Assembly: GCA_934474225.1 (NCBI GenBank)
Contig: CAKSLU010000021.1
Span: 1 to 27,481 of the forward strand
Direction: 5' to 3'
Length of the DNA stretch: 27,481 bases
Source of the DNA: an uncultured Eubacteriales bacterium
Lineage (GTDB): Bacteria > Bacillota > Clostridia > Oscillospirales > CAG-272
Positions 13,738 through 22,675 of the stretch are shown here, one piece after another (position 1 is the stretch's first letter; each line of letters starts with the position of its first letter). A model generated the notes under the pieces. The model did not search any database, was not told where the DNA came from, and worked only from the letters and a program-made list of their open reading frames with translations. Position numbers and translations under genes: made by a program.

Positions 13738-14370
13738 TTATTTTTCGCTGCTATGTGGTAAACTCCACTTGTAATGTGCGGCAAGCAGGCGTATAATAAT
13801 GACGGTCATGGCGCCGATGAACATGGCGGGCGCTTTGCCGAGCGGTACATAGAGTCCGGCGCAGAGAATGGCGCCGACTGCCGATGCGCAGGCATAGACA
13901 TGCTTGACGAAGATGTAGGGCGTGTTGCCCGCCATCACATCGCGGAGCACACCGCCGCCCACGCCGGTGATGGTGCCGACGAAGACCAAGAGAAAGAATG
14001 TATAGTCGTGCGACAGCTCGTAGGCGGTGTTGATGCCTACGACGGTGAAAATACCAAGCCCGAGCGAGTCCATCACCAGCATCATGCGGTCATAGAGCGC
14101 ATGATTGTGCGTCAGCAGATGCCGCACCTGCGGGATGAAGACCACGACGGACACGAAAATGGCAAGCAGGGCATAGACCGGCTCGCGAAACATGACCGGC
14201 GGGGTGTTGCCCAGCAGAATGTCGCGCAGCGCGCCGCCGCCGACTGCCGTGGTCAGCCCCAAAATCGCCACGCCGAAGATGTCCATGTTCTTTTTCAGTG
14301 CGACCATCGCGCCCGATACGGCAAAGGCGACTGTGCCGATCAGTTCGAGGATCAGAATCGAAATTTGCAT
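13738..14370 (-). CDS. TRIC-type (UPF0126/YadS) membrane channel protein
   Basis: A 210-residue integral membrane protein with two homologous halves. Each half has three helices and a kinked glycine-rich signature: GLTTAVGGGALRDILLGNTP (half one) and GTITGVGGGVLRDVMAGNTP (half two). These are the defining motifs of the prokaryotic trimeric intracellular cation channel family, described as K+-permeable. The physiological role in bacteria is not settled. The ATG at 14370 is preferred because GGAGG lies 5 nt upstream; an ATG 27 nt further upstream has no such site. It is monocistronic, with a promoter at 14400-14428 and a shared terminator. Confidence 0.92.
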   Translation of the reverse strand: MQISILILELIGTVAFAVSGAMVALKKNMDIFGVAILGLTTAVGGGALRDILLGNTPPVMFREPVYALLAIFVSVVVFIPQVRHLLTHNHALYDRMMLVMDSLGLGIFTVVGINTAYELSHDYTFFLLVFVGTITGVGGGVLRDVMAGNTPYIFVKHVYACASAVGAILCAGLYVPLGKAPAMFIGAMTVIIIRLLAAHYKWSLPHSSEK

Positions 14371-14399
14371 AAGCGCCTCCGATAGGAATGTACGCAATC

Positions 14400-14428
14400 A
14401 TTCTATATGAAACGCGGCGAAAATGCAA
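14400..14428 (-). promoter_or_regulatory. Promoter of the TRIC-type gene
   Basis: On the minus strand TTGCAT (14423-14428), a 17-bp spacer and TAGAAT (14400-14405), 30 nt before the ATG. Confidence 0.65.
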
Positions 14429-14525
14429 GAGGAATTTTCTATTGTATGCATCCGGCAATTTTGTCGGTGGACCCGCATCTGCGGGATATGCAGAAAATCA
14501 CACACGGACAGGAGGGAAGAAGAAG

Positions 14526-14687
14526 ATGAAGTATGTATGTGATGCCTGCGGCTGGATTTACGATGAAGAAGAAGGTTATCCCGAAGGAGGCATTGCGCCG
14601 GGCACGGCGTGGGAAGATGTCCCCGAGGATTTTGAATGCCCGCTCTGCGGCGTCGGCAAGGAGAACTTCTCCGAGACCGACGAGTGA
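14526..14687 (+). CDS. Rubredoxin
   Basis: A 53-residue one-iron electron carrier. The two iron-binding knuckles are CDACG (C5, C8) and CPLCG (C38, C41). In between are YDEEEGYPEGGIAPGTAWEDV and the DFECPLCG core, the standard rubredoxin pattern. Such proteins pass electrons to rubrerythrin, superoxide reductase or similar partners in anaerobes; none of these is in the window. The ATG at 14526 is preceded by GGAGGG. No clear promoter was found in the 155-bp gap shared with the TRIC-type gene. A terminator follows. Confidence 0.96.
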   Translation: MKYVCDACGWIYDEEEGYPEGGIAPGTAWEDVPEDFECPLCGVGKENFSETDE

Positions 14688-14706
14688 GACGGCAGCATAG
14701 AAGCGC

Positions 14707-14736
14707 AAAAAAGCCGACCGCAAGGTCGGCTTTTTT
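14707..14736 (+). terminator. Terminator after rubredoxin
   Basis: AGCCGACC-GCAA-GGTCGGCT stem (14712-14731) flanked by A5 and T6. It is identical except for one loop base to the terminator at 17059-17088. Confidence 0.9.
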
Positions 14737-14750
14737 ATGCGAAGTTTTCC

Positions 14751-14779
14751 TTTACAAAGCAAGGAAAGTCTTGTATAAT
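14751..14779 (+). promoter_or_regulatory. Promoter of LRR lipoprotein gene
   Basis: TTTACA (14751-14756), a 17-bp spacer and TATAAT (14774-14779), giving a 5' UTR of about 40 nt. Confidence 0.8.
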
Positions 14780-14823
14780 AGAAGCACTCCATGCAATATT
14801 CGTACATTTTTAGGAGGATTACA

Positions 14824-17037
14824 ATGGAGAAACTATTTTTGCTTTTATTTGCAGTGCTGATGCTGTTCCCCCTTGTCGCCTGCGGCAAACCGGCAGCGCC
14901 CGTCGACGGTACGGGAGAGCCTGCACCCGTGGACAGTGAAGCGAGTACAGCTGTCACCGAGGCGCACATACATACCGACCCGGATGGGGACGGGCGGTGC
15001 GACTGCGGCCTGTATTTCGGCAACTGCGGCAATCGGCTGACTTGGACGCTGGATGCGGAGACCGGCATCCTGACCGTCACAGGCAGCGGGGATATGTTTG
15101 CCTTTACGGAGGGAGACGCGCCGTGGGAAGCGCAGAAGCCGCTGATTCGCACGCTTGTTTTGGAAGACGGCGTAACCGGCATCGGCGTTGCCGCCTTCGC
15201 GGGCTGCGAGAATTTAACGTCTGTTACGGCACCGGCAAGTCTGCTGCACATCGAGCGGCATGCGCTGGATCATACAGCGTGGGTGGCGGAGCAGCCGGAT
15301 GGCGTTTGGTATGTGGGCAAAATTGCCTGCGGTTATAAGGGCGAAGCGCCTTCCAACGGCGAATTGCAGCTGAAAGCGGATACCGAAGCGATTGCTGCCG
15401 GTGCATTTTCCGATTGTACAGCTATTGCGGCAGTGACGATTCCAGAGACCGTCAGAGAGATTGGCAGCGGCGCATTTGAAGGCTGCGTCGGGCTTGAACG
15501 GGTCGTAATCGAGGGTGCAAATTGCGCTGTGAATGCGGCAGATGTGTTCCCTGCAAATGCGGTGCTCTATGTGCAGGAAGGCGCTGCAATGGCGTCCGCT
15601 GCAACAACGGCCGGTTTTACGGTCAAGGTGATGTGCAAGACGCATCAGTATGCCGATGATTTCACGGTGGATGTCCCCGCGTCCTGCATGACGCCCGGCG
15701 TGAAGTCCCGCCATTGCAAGCTTTGCGATGCGCGCATTGCGGAAACCGAGATTCCCGCCACGGGCAAGCATGTTGGCTCCGGCAAGGATATTCGCGCACT
15801 GTGCAGCCGTTGCGGCTGCTATTTTGGTATCTGCGGGAAGAATGCAGATGACTACGACGGCACGAGTGACAATCTCACATGGGAACTGAATCCGGAAACC
15901 GGCGTATTGGTCATTCGCGGCGAAGGAGAAATGCGCGAATATGGGGATATGTATGCGGCAGACAACAGTCCATGGAAGGAGAATGAAGAAAGTGCACGCA
16001 TTCGGCAGGTGATCATTGAGGAGGGCGTGACCAGAATCGGCGCATATGCGTTTGGCTGGTGTGAAAATTTAACCTCTATTTCGGTGCCTGCTTCGCTTAA
16101 GACAATCGGTTCTGGTGCGTTTTACGATACTGCATGGTATGAGAATCAACCGGACGGCCTTGTCTATATCGGCAGTGTGCTCTATGCATATAAAGGAAGC
16201 GAACAAATGCCTGCCGGAACGAAAATCGAGATTCGGGCGGGGACGACCGGGATTACGGACCTTGCATTTCGGCGGTGTGAGAATCTGGTCTCCATCAAAA
16301 TCCCGGCAAGTGTGATTTCTTACGGTAGGAACTCCTTTGGCTATACATTTAGAGAATGCAAGAACTTGGTAGATGTTGAATTGTCGCCAAACTGCACAGA
16401 ACTTGTAAACGGAATGTTTGACGGATGTACGGCGCTGCAGTCGATTCGGATTCCGGAGGGCGTTTCAGTGATTAGCGGCAGTTGGCCTATTGGCCACATG
16501 CAAAGCCCCTTTTACGGATGTACGAACCTGCGGAGCATTGAAATCCCGGCGAGTATGCAGACAATTGAAGACGGCGCGTTTGCAGGCTGCGACAGCTTAA
16601 CTGCGCTGCAGATTGCGCCCGACAATCCGCATATTATCTTTGAAAACGGCGCTGTGCTCAGCAAAGACCGAAAGAGCTTTATATGTGCGGTTCCGGCTGC
16701 CGTCGGCAGCGAGTATACGGTGCCGGAAGGAGTTGAAAGGTTTGCATATAGAGCATTTTGTGGCTGCGAGCAACTGAAAACGTTGATTCTTCCTGCCGGC
16801 TTGCAGGAAGTGGACCGGGCGATTGACCTGTTCGGCAGTCCGTCTTTTGGTGAACCATATCCCAGGGATATCGTTTTCAAAAATTCAAATATGAGTGTCG
16901 ATTCCATGTTGAATCTGCTGGGCGATATAACTTATATGCAGCAGTATGATATGGAAATTATAACACTGCATGGTGCAAGTGGGTCAAATGTTGAGACATT
17001 TGCACGCGAGCACGGCTATGCTTTTGCGGCAGAATGA
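14824..17037 (+). CDS. BspA-type leucine-rich-repeat surface lipoprotein
   Basis: A 737-residue predicted lipoprotein: signal MEKLFLLLFAVLMLFP, then lipobox LVAC with Cys20. BspA/TpLRR-type repeats follow, in the form GVTGIGVAAFAGCENLTSVTAPASL. Two large homologous modules are visible. Each opens with an NxLTWxL-xx-ETGxLxxxGxGxM strand pair, a PWxE segment, LRRs and a WxxxQPDGxxYxG block (near residues 70-180 and 350-460). Each is preceded by a Cys-rich stretch (CDCGLYFGNCG; CSRCGCYFGICGKN). Further LRRs run to the C-terminus. Such proteins usually act in adhesion or carbohydrate contact; the ligand is unknown. The ATG at 14824 has AGGAGG 6 nt upstream. The second half looks less GC-rich than the neighbouring genes. 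No sortase motif or C-terminal membrane segment is seen. Confidence 0.9.
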   Translation: MEKLFLLLFAVLMLFPLVACGKPAAPVDGTGEPAPVDSEASTAVTEAHIHTDPDGDGRCDCGLYFGNCGNRLTWTLDAETGILTVTGSGDMFAFTEGDAPWEAQKPLIRTLVLEDGVTGIGVAAFAGCENLTSVTAPASLLHIERHALDHTAWVAEQPDGVWYVGKIACGYKGEAPSNGELQLKADTEAIAAGAFSDCTAIAAVTIPETVREIGSGAFEGCVGLERVVIEGANCAVNAADVFPANAVLYVQEGAAMASAATTAGFTVKVMCKTHQYADDFTVDVPASCMTPGVKSRHCKLCDARIAETEIPATGKHVGSGKDIRALCSRCGCYFGICGKNADDYDGTSDNLTWELNPETGVLVIRGEGEMREYGDMYAADNSPWKENEESARIRQVIIEEGVTRIGAYAFGWCENLTSISVPASLKTIGSGAFYDTAWYENQPDGLVYIGSVLYAYKGSEQMPAGTKIEIRAGTTGITDLAFRRCENLVSIKIPASVISYGRNSFGYTFRECKNLVDVELSPNCTELVNGMFDGCTALQSIRIPEGVSVISGSWPIGHMQSPFYGCTNLRSIEIPASMQTIEDGAFAGCDSLTALQIAPDNPHIIFENGAVLSKDRKSFICAVPAAVGSEYTVPEGVERFAYRAFCGCEQLKTLILPAGLQEVDRAIDLFGSPSFGEPYPRDIVFKNSNMSVDSMLNLLGDITYMQQYDMEIITLHGASGSNVETFAREHGYAFAAE

Positions 17038-17058
17038 CAAATCAAAGGCGCACATATG

Positions 17059-17088
17059 AAAAAAGCCGACCGCGAGGTCGGCTTTTTT
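17059..17088. terminator. Bidirectional terminator between LRR gene and transketolase operon
   Basis: AGCCGACC-GCGA-GGTCGGCT stem flanked by A6 and T6, so it can act on both convergent transcripts. It is almost the same sequence as 14707-14736. Confidence 0.9.
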
Positions 17089-17108
17089 GTATGCAGTTCG
17101 TGCTGTGC

Positions 17109-18050
17109 TTACTTCTTGGCGGCGACAAGGTCGCGGGCGACCTCGGCGATATGCTGCGCCGTCAGGCCGTAGGCTTCCAGCAGGTCGGGCACCTGCCCGC
17201 TCTTGCCGAACTTGTCCTGCACGCCGACGCGGCGCATCGGCACGGGCATCTTCTCCGAGAGGACCTCGGCAACCGCGCTGCCAAGCCCGCCGATGATGCT
17301 GTGCTCCTCTGCGGTGACCACGGCGCCGGTCTCTTTGGCTGCCTTGACAAGCAGATTCTCGTCAATCGGCTTTACCGTGTGGATGTTGATGACGCGGGCG
17401 CTGATGCCCTCGGCGCGCAGCAGTGCGGCTGCCTCAAGCGCCATCGAGACGCAGAGACCCGTCGCGACGATGGAGACATCCTTGCCGTCGCACAGCTCTT
17501 CGCCGCGCCCGATTTCAAAGTGATAGCTGTCGTCATGAATCACCGGCACGGCGTATCTGCCGAAACGCAGGTAGACCGGGCCCTTCATGTCGATGGCTGC
17601 CTTGACGGCGGCACGCGCCTCGACGGCGTCCGCCGGGTTGATGATCGTCATGCCGGGGATGGTGCGCATCAGCGCGATGTCCTCATTGCACTGGTGGGTC
17701 GCGCCGTCCTCGCCGACCGTGATGCCGGCGTGCGTTGCGCCGATCTTCACATTGAGGTGCGGGTAGCCGATGCAGTTGCGGATCTGCTCAAAGGCTCTGC
17801 CCGCGGCAAACATCGCAAAGCTGGAGGCAAACGGAATCATGCCCGCCGCGGCAAGCCCTGCCGCAACGCCCATCATATTACCCTCGGCAATGCCGCAGTC
17901 GAAGAAGCGGTCGGGATACGCCGCCTTGAACTTGCAGGTCTTGGTCGCCTCGGCAAGGTCTGCGTCGAGGACGACGAGGTTCGGATACTGTGCGCCGAGC
18001 TCGACCAGCGCGTCGCCGTATGCCTCACGGGTTGCTTTCTTTTCAGTCAT
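17109..18050 (-). CDS. Transketolase, C-terminal subunit
   Basis: The pyrimidine-binding and C-terminal half of a split transketolase (313 residues), the form common in Clostridia and archaea. It moves two-carbon units between sugar phosphates in the non-oxidative pentose phosphate pathway with the N-terminal subunit. Motifs are FFDCGIAEGNMMGVAAGLA with catalytic Glu56, FASSFAMFAAGRAFEQIRN, HAGITVGEDGATHQCNEDIA, INPADAVEARAAVKAA, and a C-terminal domain with TVKPIDENLLVKAAKETGAV and EEHSIIGGLGSAVAEVL. The ATG at 18050 has GGAGG upstream. It starts 13 bp after the stop of the N-terminal subunit gene, in the same operon. Confidence 0.95.
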   Translation of the reverse strand: MTEKKATREAYGDALVELGAQYPNLVVLDADLAEATKTCKFKAAYPDRFFDCGIAEGNMMGVAAGLAAAGMIPFASSFAMFAAGRAFEQIRNCIGYPHLNVKIGATHAGITVGEDGATHQCNEDIALMRTIPGMTIINPADAVEARAAVKAAIDMKGPVYLRFGRYAVPVIHDDSYHFEIGRGEELCDGKDVSIVATGLCVSMALEAAALLRAEGISARVINIHTVKPIDENLLVKAAKETGAVVTAEEHSIIGGLGSAVAEVLSEKMPVPMRRVGVQDKFGKSGQVPDLLEAYGLTAQHIAEVARDLVAAKK

Positions 18051-18063
18051 GGTCGGCACCTCC

Positions 18064-18879
18064 TCAAAGCTCTGCCATGGCGGCGGCATATTGTTCATCA
18101 TTCGGCGCTTTGCCGTGCCAGCCGACCTGATTTTCCATAAAGGACACGCCCTTGCCCTTGACGGTGTGCGCGACAATGGCGGTGGGCTTGCCCTTGTGCG
18201 CCTTTGCCGCCTCGACGGCAGCCTCAATTTCGTCAAAGTTGTGCCCGTCGATTACGATGACATTCCAGCCGAACGCGCGGAACTTTTCGTCAAGCGGCGT
18301 CGGGTCGATGACATCGGTGACTTTGCCGTCAATCTGCAGACCGTTGAAGTCGAGGAACATGGTCAGATTGTCGAGACCGTAGTGCGCGGCGAACATCGCC
18401 GCCTCCCAGACCTGCCCCTCCTCGCTCTCGCCGTCGCCGACCGCGCAGTAGACGCGGTAGGACGCATCGGTGCACTTGCCTGCCAGCGCGATGCCGCAGG
18501 CGGCGGAGAAGCCGAGACCGAGCGAGCCGGTGGACATATCCACGCCGGGGACGCCCTTCATGTCGGGGTGACCCTGCAGATAGCTGCCGGTTTTGCGGAG
18601 CGTCTTCAAATCCTCGACGGGGAAGTAGCCGCGGTTGGCCAGCGCCGCATAGAGCGCGGGCGCGGCATGCCCCTTGGAGAGGACAAAGCGGTCGCGGTTC
18701 GGCATGGTCGGATTCTTCGGGTCAATCTTCATTTCGGCAAAGTACAGGTAGGTCACAATGTCGGCAACCGAAAGCGAACCGCCGGGATGTCCGCATCCCG
18801 CGCTGTGCGTGCTTTCGATGATACCGCGGCGAACCAGCCTTGCCTTTTCCGTGAGCATTGCGCGCTTCTCGTTGTTCAT
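18064..18879 (-). CDS. Transketolase, N-terminal (TPP-binding) subunit
   Basis: A 271-residue subunit carrying the thiamine-diphosphate pyrophosphate site. GDG at 148-150 and Asn179 frame the TPP/Mg motif (GDGESEEGQVWEA ... LDFNG). Other conserved parts are AGCGHPGGSLS (His31), FVLSKGHAAPALYAAL (His71), YLQGHPD (His104) and STGSLGLGFSAACGIAL. It forms one active enzyme with the downstream C-terminal subunit. The start ATG has GAGGT upstream. A promoter is present at 18920-18948, and the operon terminates at 17059-17088. Confidence 0.95.
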   Translation of the reverse strand: MNNEKRAMLTEKARLVRRGIIESTHSAGCGHPGGSLSVADIVTYLYFAEMKIDPKNPTMPNRDRFVLSKGHAAPALYAALANRGYFPVEDLKTLRKTGSYLQGHPDMKGVPGVDMSTGSLGLGFSAACGIALAGKCTDASYRVYCAVGDGESEEGQVWEAAMFAAHYGLDNLTMFLDFNGLQIDGKVTDVIDPTPLDEKFRAFGWNVIVIDGHNFDEIEAAVEAAKAHKGKPTAIVAHTVKGKGVSFMENQVGWHGKAPNDEQYAAAMAEL

Positions 18880-18919
18880 CAGTATACCTCAAAATCAGAA
18901 TCGCTTGTCTAACATATCT

Positions 18920-18948
18920 ATTATACGCCGCGGCGCGGATAAAAGCAA
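18920..18948 (-). promoter_or_regulatory. Promoter of the transketolase operon
   Basis: On the minus strand TTGCTT (18943-18948), a 17-bp GC-rich spacer and TATAAT (18920-18925), about 40 nt before the ATG. Confidence 0.75.
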
Positions 18949-18990
18949 CCGTCATTTTGACAAAATCCGCGCGGGATTGCATCGCTCAAA

Positions 18991-19031
18991 CGGTGCATTT
19001 CCGAAAAATGCACCGAAAAGTACCGGTTTCG
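18991..19031 (-). terminator. Probable terminator of the addBA operon
   Basis: On the minus strand a 10-bp perfect stem (18991-19000 with 19006-19015) has a TTCGG loop. It is followed by only TTT, so its strength is uncertain. A second, overlapping small hairpin CCGAAA/TTTCGG spans 19012-19031. Both lie within 50 nt of the addA stop and before the transketolase promoter. Confidence 0.5.
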
Positions 19032-19039
19032 GCGCGGTT

Positions 19040-22000
19040 TCAGAGCGAAACGGTGTCGCCGAGGGCAAGCGAATAGAGCAGCACGCGCGCGGGCGGCTTG
19101 CCGCAGAGCGCCTCGACCGCCTTGACATAATAGGAAAGCTGCCGTGCGTGCTTTTCGCGGAGTGCCTGCTCCATCTCCGCCCGACTGCCGTGCAGACGGT
19201 CGGTCTTGTAGTCCACAAGCGTAATATTCCCATTTGCATCGTAGAAGAAACAGTCCATGACGCCTTGGACTAAAATATGTTCGTCGTGAAGTGCCGCGCG
19301 CAGGTCGGGGTCGGCGGCAAAATCGGCGGCGCACAGCCGCAGATTGAAGCGCTGCTCCCGATAAATACGAGGCGCCGCGCGCATCGCGGCAAAGAGCGGG
19401 GAGCCTAAAAAAGTCTCCACCTCGGGAAGGTTGACGAGCGCCGCATCCTCCGGGGTCAGGAACCGCGCGGCGAGAAGGCGGCGCAGTTCCGCCTCGGCGC
19501 CGTTTTGCGCGGCGTAGTCAAAGTCGAAGAACTGCATGAAGAGGTGCGTTGCCGTGCCGCGCCGCGCCGCGTCGCTCTGTCGGTCGGCGAGAAAACGCGG
19601 CGTCGCCTTCATCGGCGGGAGTTTCTCCTCGTCGATGGGTAGCGCGGCGAGCACATCGTCCAAGATGTCCGGGTAGAGCAGGGAGACGGCGATCTTGGCG
19701 GGAATTTTTGTCCTTGCCGCGTGCGGATAGCGGAAGGAGAGCCGCGCGCTCAGCGCACGCAGCGCGGTAGCGTCCGGCGTCGGGGTTTCTGCTGCCTGCA
19801 CCGGTGCGGCTGCGGCGGCAGCGCCGCGCCGTGCACCGGGGTGCACCACGACCGTTTCGACAAAGGGGTGTTCCCCACGCGATGCCAGCAGGGCAAGCGA
19901 GAGAAAGTTCTCCTTTTCACGCAGCACATAGGGGGAGGTGAAGCGGCTCTCGATTTCGGCTGCGGCAATCGCCTTGTCGGGCGCGGCGAGCGTGGCAGTC
20001 ATGTACAGCCGCTCACGGGCGCGGGTCAGCGCCACATAGAGGAGGCGCAGTTCTTCCTCCCTGCCTCGGTCGCGCACGGCGAGGGAGACGGATTTGCGCA
20101 CGAGGTTGTCATAGAGGCAGAAACCGCTTGCGTCGCGCAGCCGCAGACCGAAGCCGCCGACGGCGCTGTAGATGGGGGAGGCGTCGGCGTCCCGCGTGTT
20201 GTACGCCTTTTCGGCGCTTGCCAGAAACACCACCGGGTATTCCAGCCCCTTGGACTGGTGGATGGTCATGATGTGCACGGCGTCGCTGCCGCCGCCCTCC
20301 GGCTTTGCGGCGGCAAGCGGCGCTTTGGCGTCGGTTTCCACCTCGCGGATGTAGCGCAGGAAGTCGGCAAGGCTGCCGCGCCCGCCGGACGCCGCGCCGC
20401 GTGCGACTTCGATGAAGCGCTCGACATTGGCGCGGCGCAGCTTGTCCGCGCCGCAGACGCGCGCCGTAAAGGCGACGCGCGCGCAGACTTCCTCCATGAG
20501 TTCGTCGGCGCGCATGCAGCGCGCCATGGCGCGGAACTGCGCAAGATTTTCAAAGAAAGCGGCAAGCCGCGCGCGGTCATCACACGCCGCATCGGCGTCG
20601 GGATTTGCGTCGACAGCCGTTTCGGGGTTTTCGTCGGATCCGGCGCTTGCATCGGCAGCGGCGCTTGCGTCTGCGGCGTCCCCCTCCGCAAGATAGGCGC
20701 GAATCGTCTCGTACAGACGCGCGCCGTCCGTGCGGCGGCGCAGCAGCGCGAGGCAGTCGTGGCGCACGCCGCAGAGCGGCGAGAGCAGCACGCCTGCAAG
20801 GCTGATGTCGCGGCGCGGATTGTCTATGGTTTCGAGCAGGCAGCGCAGAATCTGAATCTCGGGCGCGTCCAGGAGATTTGTGCCCGCGTCGGTCTCCACC
20901 GGGATGCCGCGCGCGCGGAGCACGGCGGCGCAGTCACCGGCGGTGCCCTTCAGAGAGCGGAAGAGCAGCGCCACATCGCCGTAGCGGATGCGGGAGCCGT
21001 CCTGTTTCTCCCCGTAGCGGACAAGCTGCTCGATTTCGTCCGCGATGCATTCCGCCTCCACGGGGCGCTTTGCATCCGGGGCGTCCTTCGGCGGCTTTTC
21101 GCAGAGGAGCAGCTTCACCGGGGCGGCAAAGCGGTCGCCCCGCTTTGCGTAAATCAGCGCATCGCCCTCGGTGTAGCCGGTTTCGGGCGAGATGGCGGGC
21201 ATCAGGCGCGCAAACAGCAGGTTGGTGAAGTCCACCACCTCGCGGGAGCAGCGGAAATTCTCGCTCATGAAGATGGTCGCCGCCTCGCCCGCCGCCGCTT
21301 TGTCGATTGGCGCGTATGCGTTCCGCAGCCCGGCGAAGATGGCAGCTTCCGCACCGCGGAAGCCGTAGATGCTCTGCTTGATGTCGCCGACCATAAAGCG
21401 GTTGTCCGGCTTTGCAATCGCGCGGAAAATGCGGTCCTGCACTGCGTTGACATCCTGATATTCGTCGATGTAGATGGCGTCGTAGGCGTTCTTCATCGCG
21501 TCGGCAAGCGGCGAATCGCCGCCGTCCTTGTCCGTGACAAGGGCAAGCGCATAGCGCGTGATGTCCGAGAAGTCGCAGACGCCGCGGCGCTGCTTTTCAA
21601 GGCGTGCGCGGCGCTCGTATTCGCACAGCAGGCTGCCGATTTTGTGCGCGGCATCCGCCGTGTCGAGAAGACAGGCGGACATTGCCCCGGCGTCGGTGGC
21701 AAACCAGCCGCCGAGAAATGCCTTGATGTGCGCCTTGTAGTCCTCACGCACCGATTTGATAAAGGCGAGCTCGGGGTGCGGGTCGCCCTTCGGGCGATAG
21801 CTGCCGAGGCGGGAGAATGCAATCTTCCTTATCTCGTCAAACGCCGCCGCGTAGCCGCTCTCCAGTGCGTCAAGCATGCGCAGAATGCCCGCATAGTCCT
21901 CGCTGAAGACGGGGTCGTAGGCGACGGAGAGCTTCTCGTCCGCGCGGATGACCTCAAGCACATAGGCATAGCGCTCCTTTATGCAGAGGAAGACATCGCG

Positions 22001-22675
22001 CACCTCACGCTCGATGCGCGCACCGAGCGGGCAGGCAAAGAAGTCGCCTGCGGCATAGGCGCGCATTTCCCGTTCCCGGTCAAAGAGCGCCGCCGCGCCG
22101 CGCGGGTAGGCGTCGAGCTTTTCGGCAAGCGAGAGCAGGATGTCCGCAAGACTATCGTCCTTCGTGCCGCAGAGCAGATTTGCCAGCGCGGCAAAATCCT
22201 CCGCGCCGCCTGCGATGTCGCCCGCACGGTCGTCGTAGCAGTCGTCGATCAGCGCCTCCATCTGCGCGCGGGCAATCAACGAAGCCTCGCCCGCATCCGC
22301 GATGCGAAAATTCGGCGAAAGCCCGAGCGCCGCATAATTCTGCCGCACCAACTCGAGATAAAAGCTGTCGATGGTGCCGATTTTGGCGCTCGGCAACAGC
22401 GCCGCCTGCCTTGCGAGAAAGGGGTCGTTCCCGTTCTTCGCCAGCGCCTCGGTCAGCGCCCGCGAGATGCGCAGGCGCAGCTCGCTTGCAGCCGCCTTGG
22501 TGAAAGTGACCACCAGCAGACGGTCGAGCGGAATCGGATGCTCGGCGCGGCAGACCGAGCGGATGATGCGCTCAATCAGCGTGGTCGTTTTGCCGCTGCC
22601 TGCCGCTGCACTGACGAGCAGCGTTCTGCCGTCTTCTTCGATGGCGCGGGACTGCGCCCTTGTGAATTCAGGCAT
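19040..22675 (-). CDS. addA: ATP-dependent helicase/nuclease subunit A (AddA)
   Basis: The UvrD-type helicase and 3' nuclease subunit of AddAB, which resects double-strand breaks for RecA loading and degrades foreign linear DNA. It has 1211 residues, usual for the family. Motifs are Walker A AAAGSGKTT (23-31), Walker B DEYQD (404-408), VGDIKQSIYGFRGAE (429-443), TIHQSKGLEYPVV (804-816) and VALTRARERLY (881-891). The C-terminal RecB-type nuclease has His1044 (GTATHLFM), Asp1141 (GVMDCFF) and DYK at 1155-1157. All catalytic residues appear intact. An Ala/Asp-rich low-complexity segment at about 664-700 (ADASAAADASAGSDENPE) interrupts the helicase body. The ATG overlaps the end of addB by 8 nt. 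Confidence 0.97.
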   Translation of the reverse strand: MPEFTRAQSRAIEEDGRTLLVSAAAGSGKTTTLIERIIRSVCRAEHPIPLDRLLVVTFTKAAASELRLRISRALTEALAKNGNDPFLARQAALLPSAKIGTIDSFYLELVRQNYAALGLSPNFRIADAGEASLIARAQMEALIDDCYDDRAGDIAGGAEDFAALANLLCGTKDDSLADILLSLAEKLDAYPRGAAALFDREREMRAYAAGDFFACPLGARIEREVRDVFLCIKERYAYVLEVIRADEKLSVAYDPVFSEDYAGILRMLDALESGYAAAFDEIRKIAFSRLGSYRPKGDPHPELAFIKSVREDYKAHIKAFLGGWFATDAGAMSACLLDTADAAHKIGSLLCEYERRARLEKQRRGVCDFSDITRYALALVTDKDGGDSPLADAMKNAYDAIYIDEYQDVNAVQDRIFRAIAKPDNRFMVGDIKQSIYGFRGAEAAIFAGLRNAYAPIDKAAAGEAATIFMSENFRCSREVVDFTNLLFARLMPAISPETGYTEGDALIYAKRGDRFAAPVKLLLCEKPPKDAPDAKRPVEAECIADEIEQLVRYGEKQDGSRIRYGDVALLFRSLKGTAGDCAAVLRARGIPVETDAGTNLLDAPEIQILRCLLETIDNPRRDISLAGVLLSPLCGVRHDCLALLRRRTDGARLYETIRAYLAEGDAADASAAADASAGSDENPETAVDANPDADAACDDRARLAAFFENLAQFRAMARCMRADELMEEVCARVAFTARVCGADKLRRANVERFIEVARGAASGGRGSLADFLRYIREVETDAKAPLAAAKPEGGGSDAVHIMTIHQSKGLEYPVVFLASAEKAYNTRDADASPIYSAVGGFGLRLRDASGFCLYDNLVRKSVSLAVRDRGREEELRLLYVALTRARERLYMTATLAAPDKAIAAAEIESRFTSPYVLREKENFLSLALLASRGEHPFVETVVVHPGARRGAAAAAAPVQAAETPTPDATALRALSARLSFRYPHAARTKIPAKIAVSLLYPDILDDVLAALPIDEEKLPPMKATPRFLADRQSDAARRGTATHLFMQFFDFDYAAQNGAEAELRRLLAARFLTPEDAALVNLPEVETFLGSPLFAAMRAAPRIYREQRFNLRLCAADFAADPDLRAALHDEHILVQGVMDCFFYDANGNITLVDYKTDRLHGSRAEMEQALREKHARQLSYYVKAVEALCGKPPARVLLYSLALGDTVSL

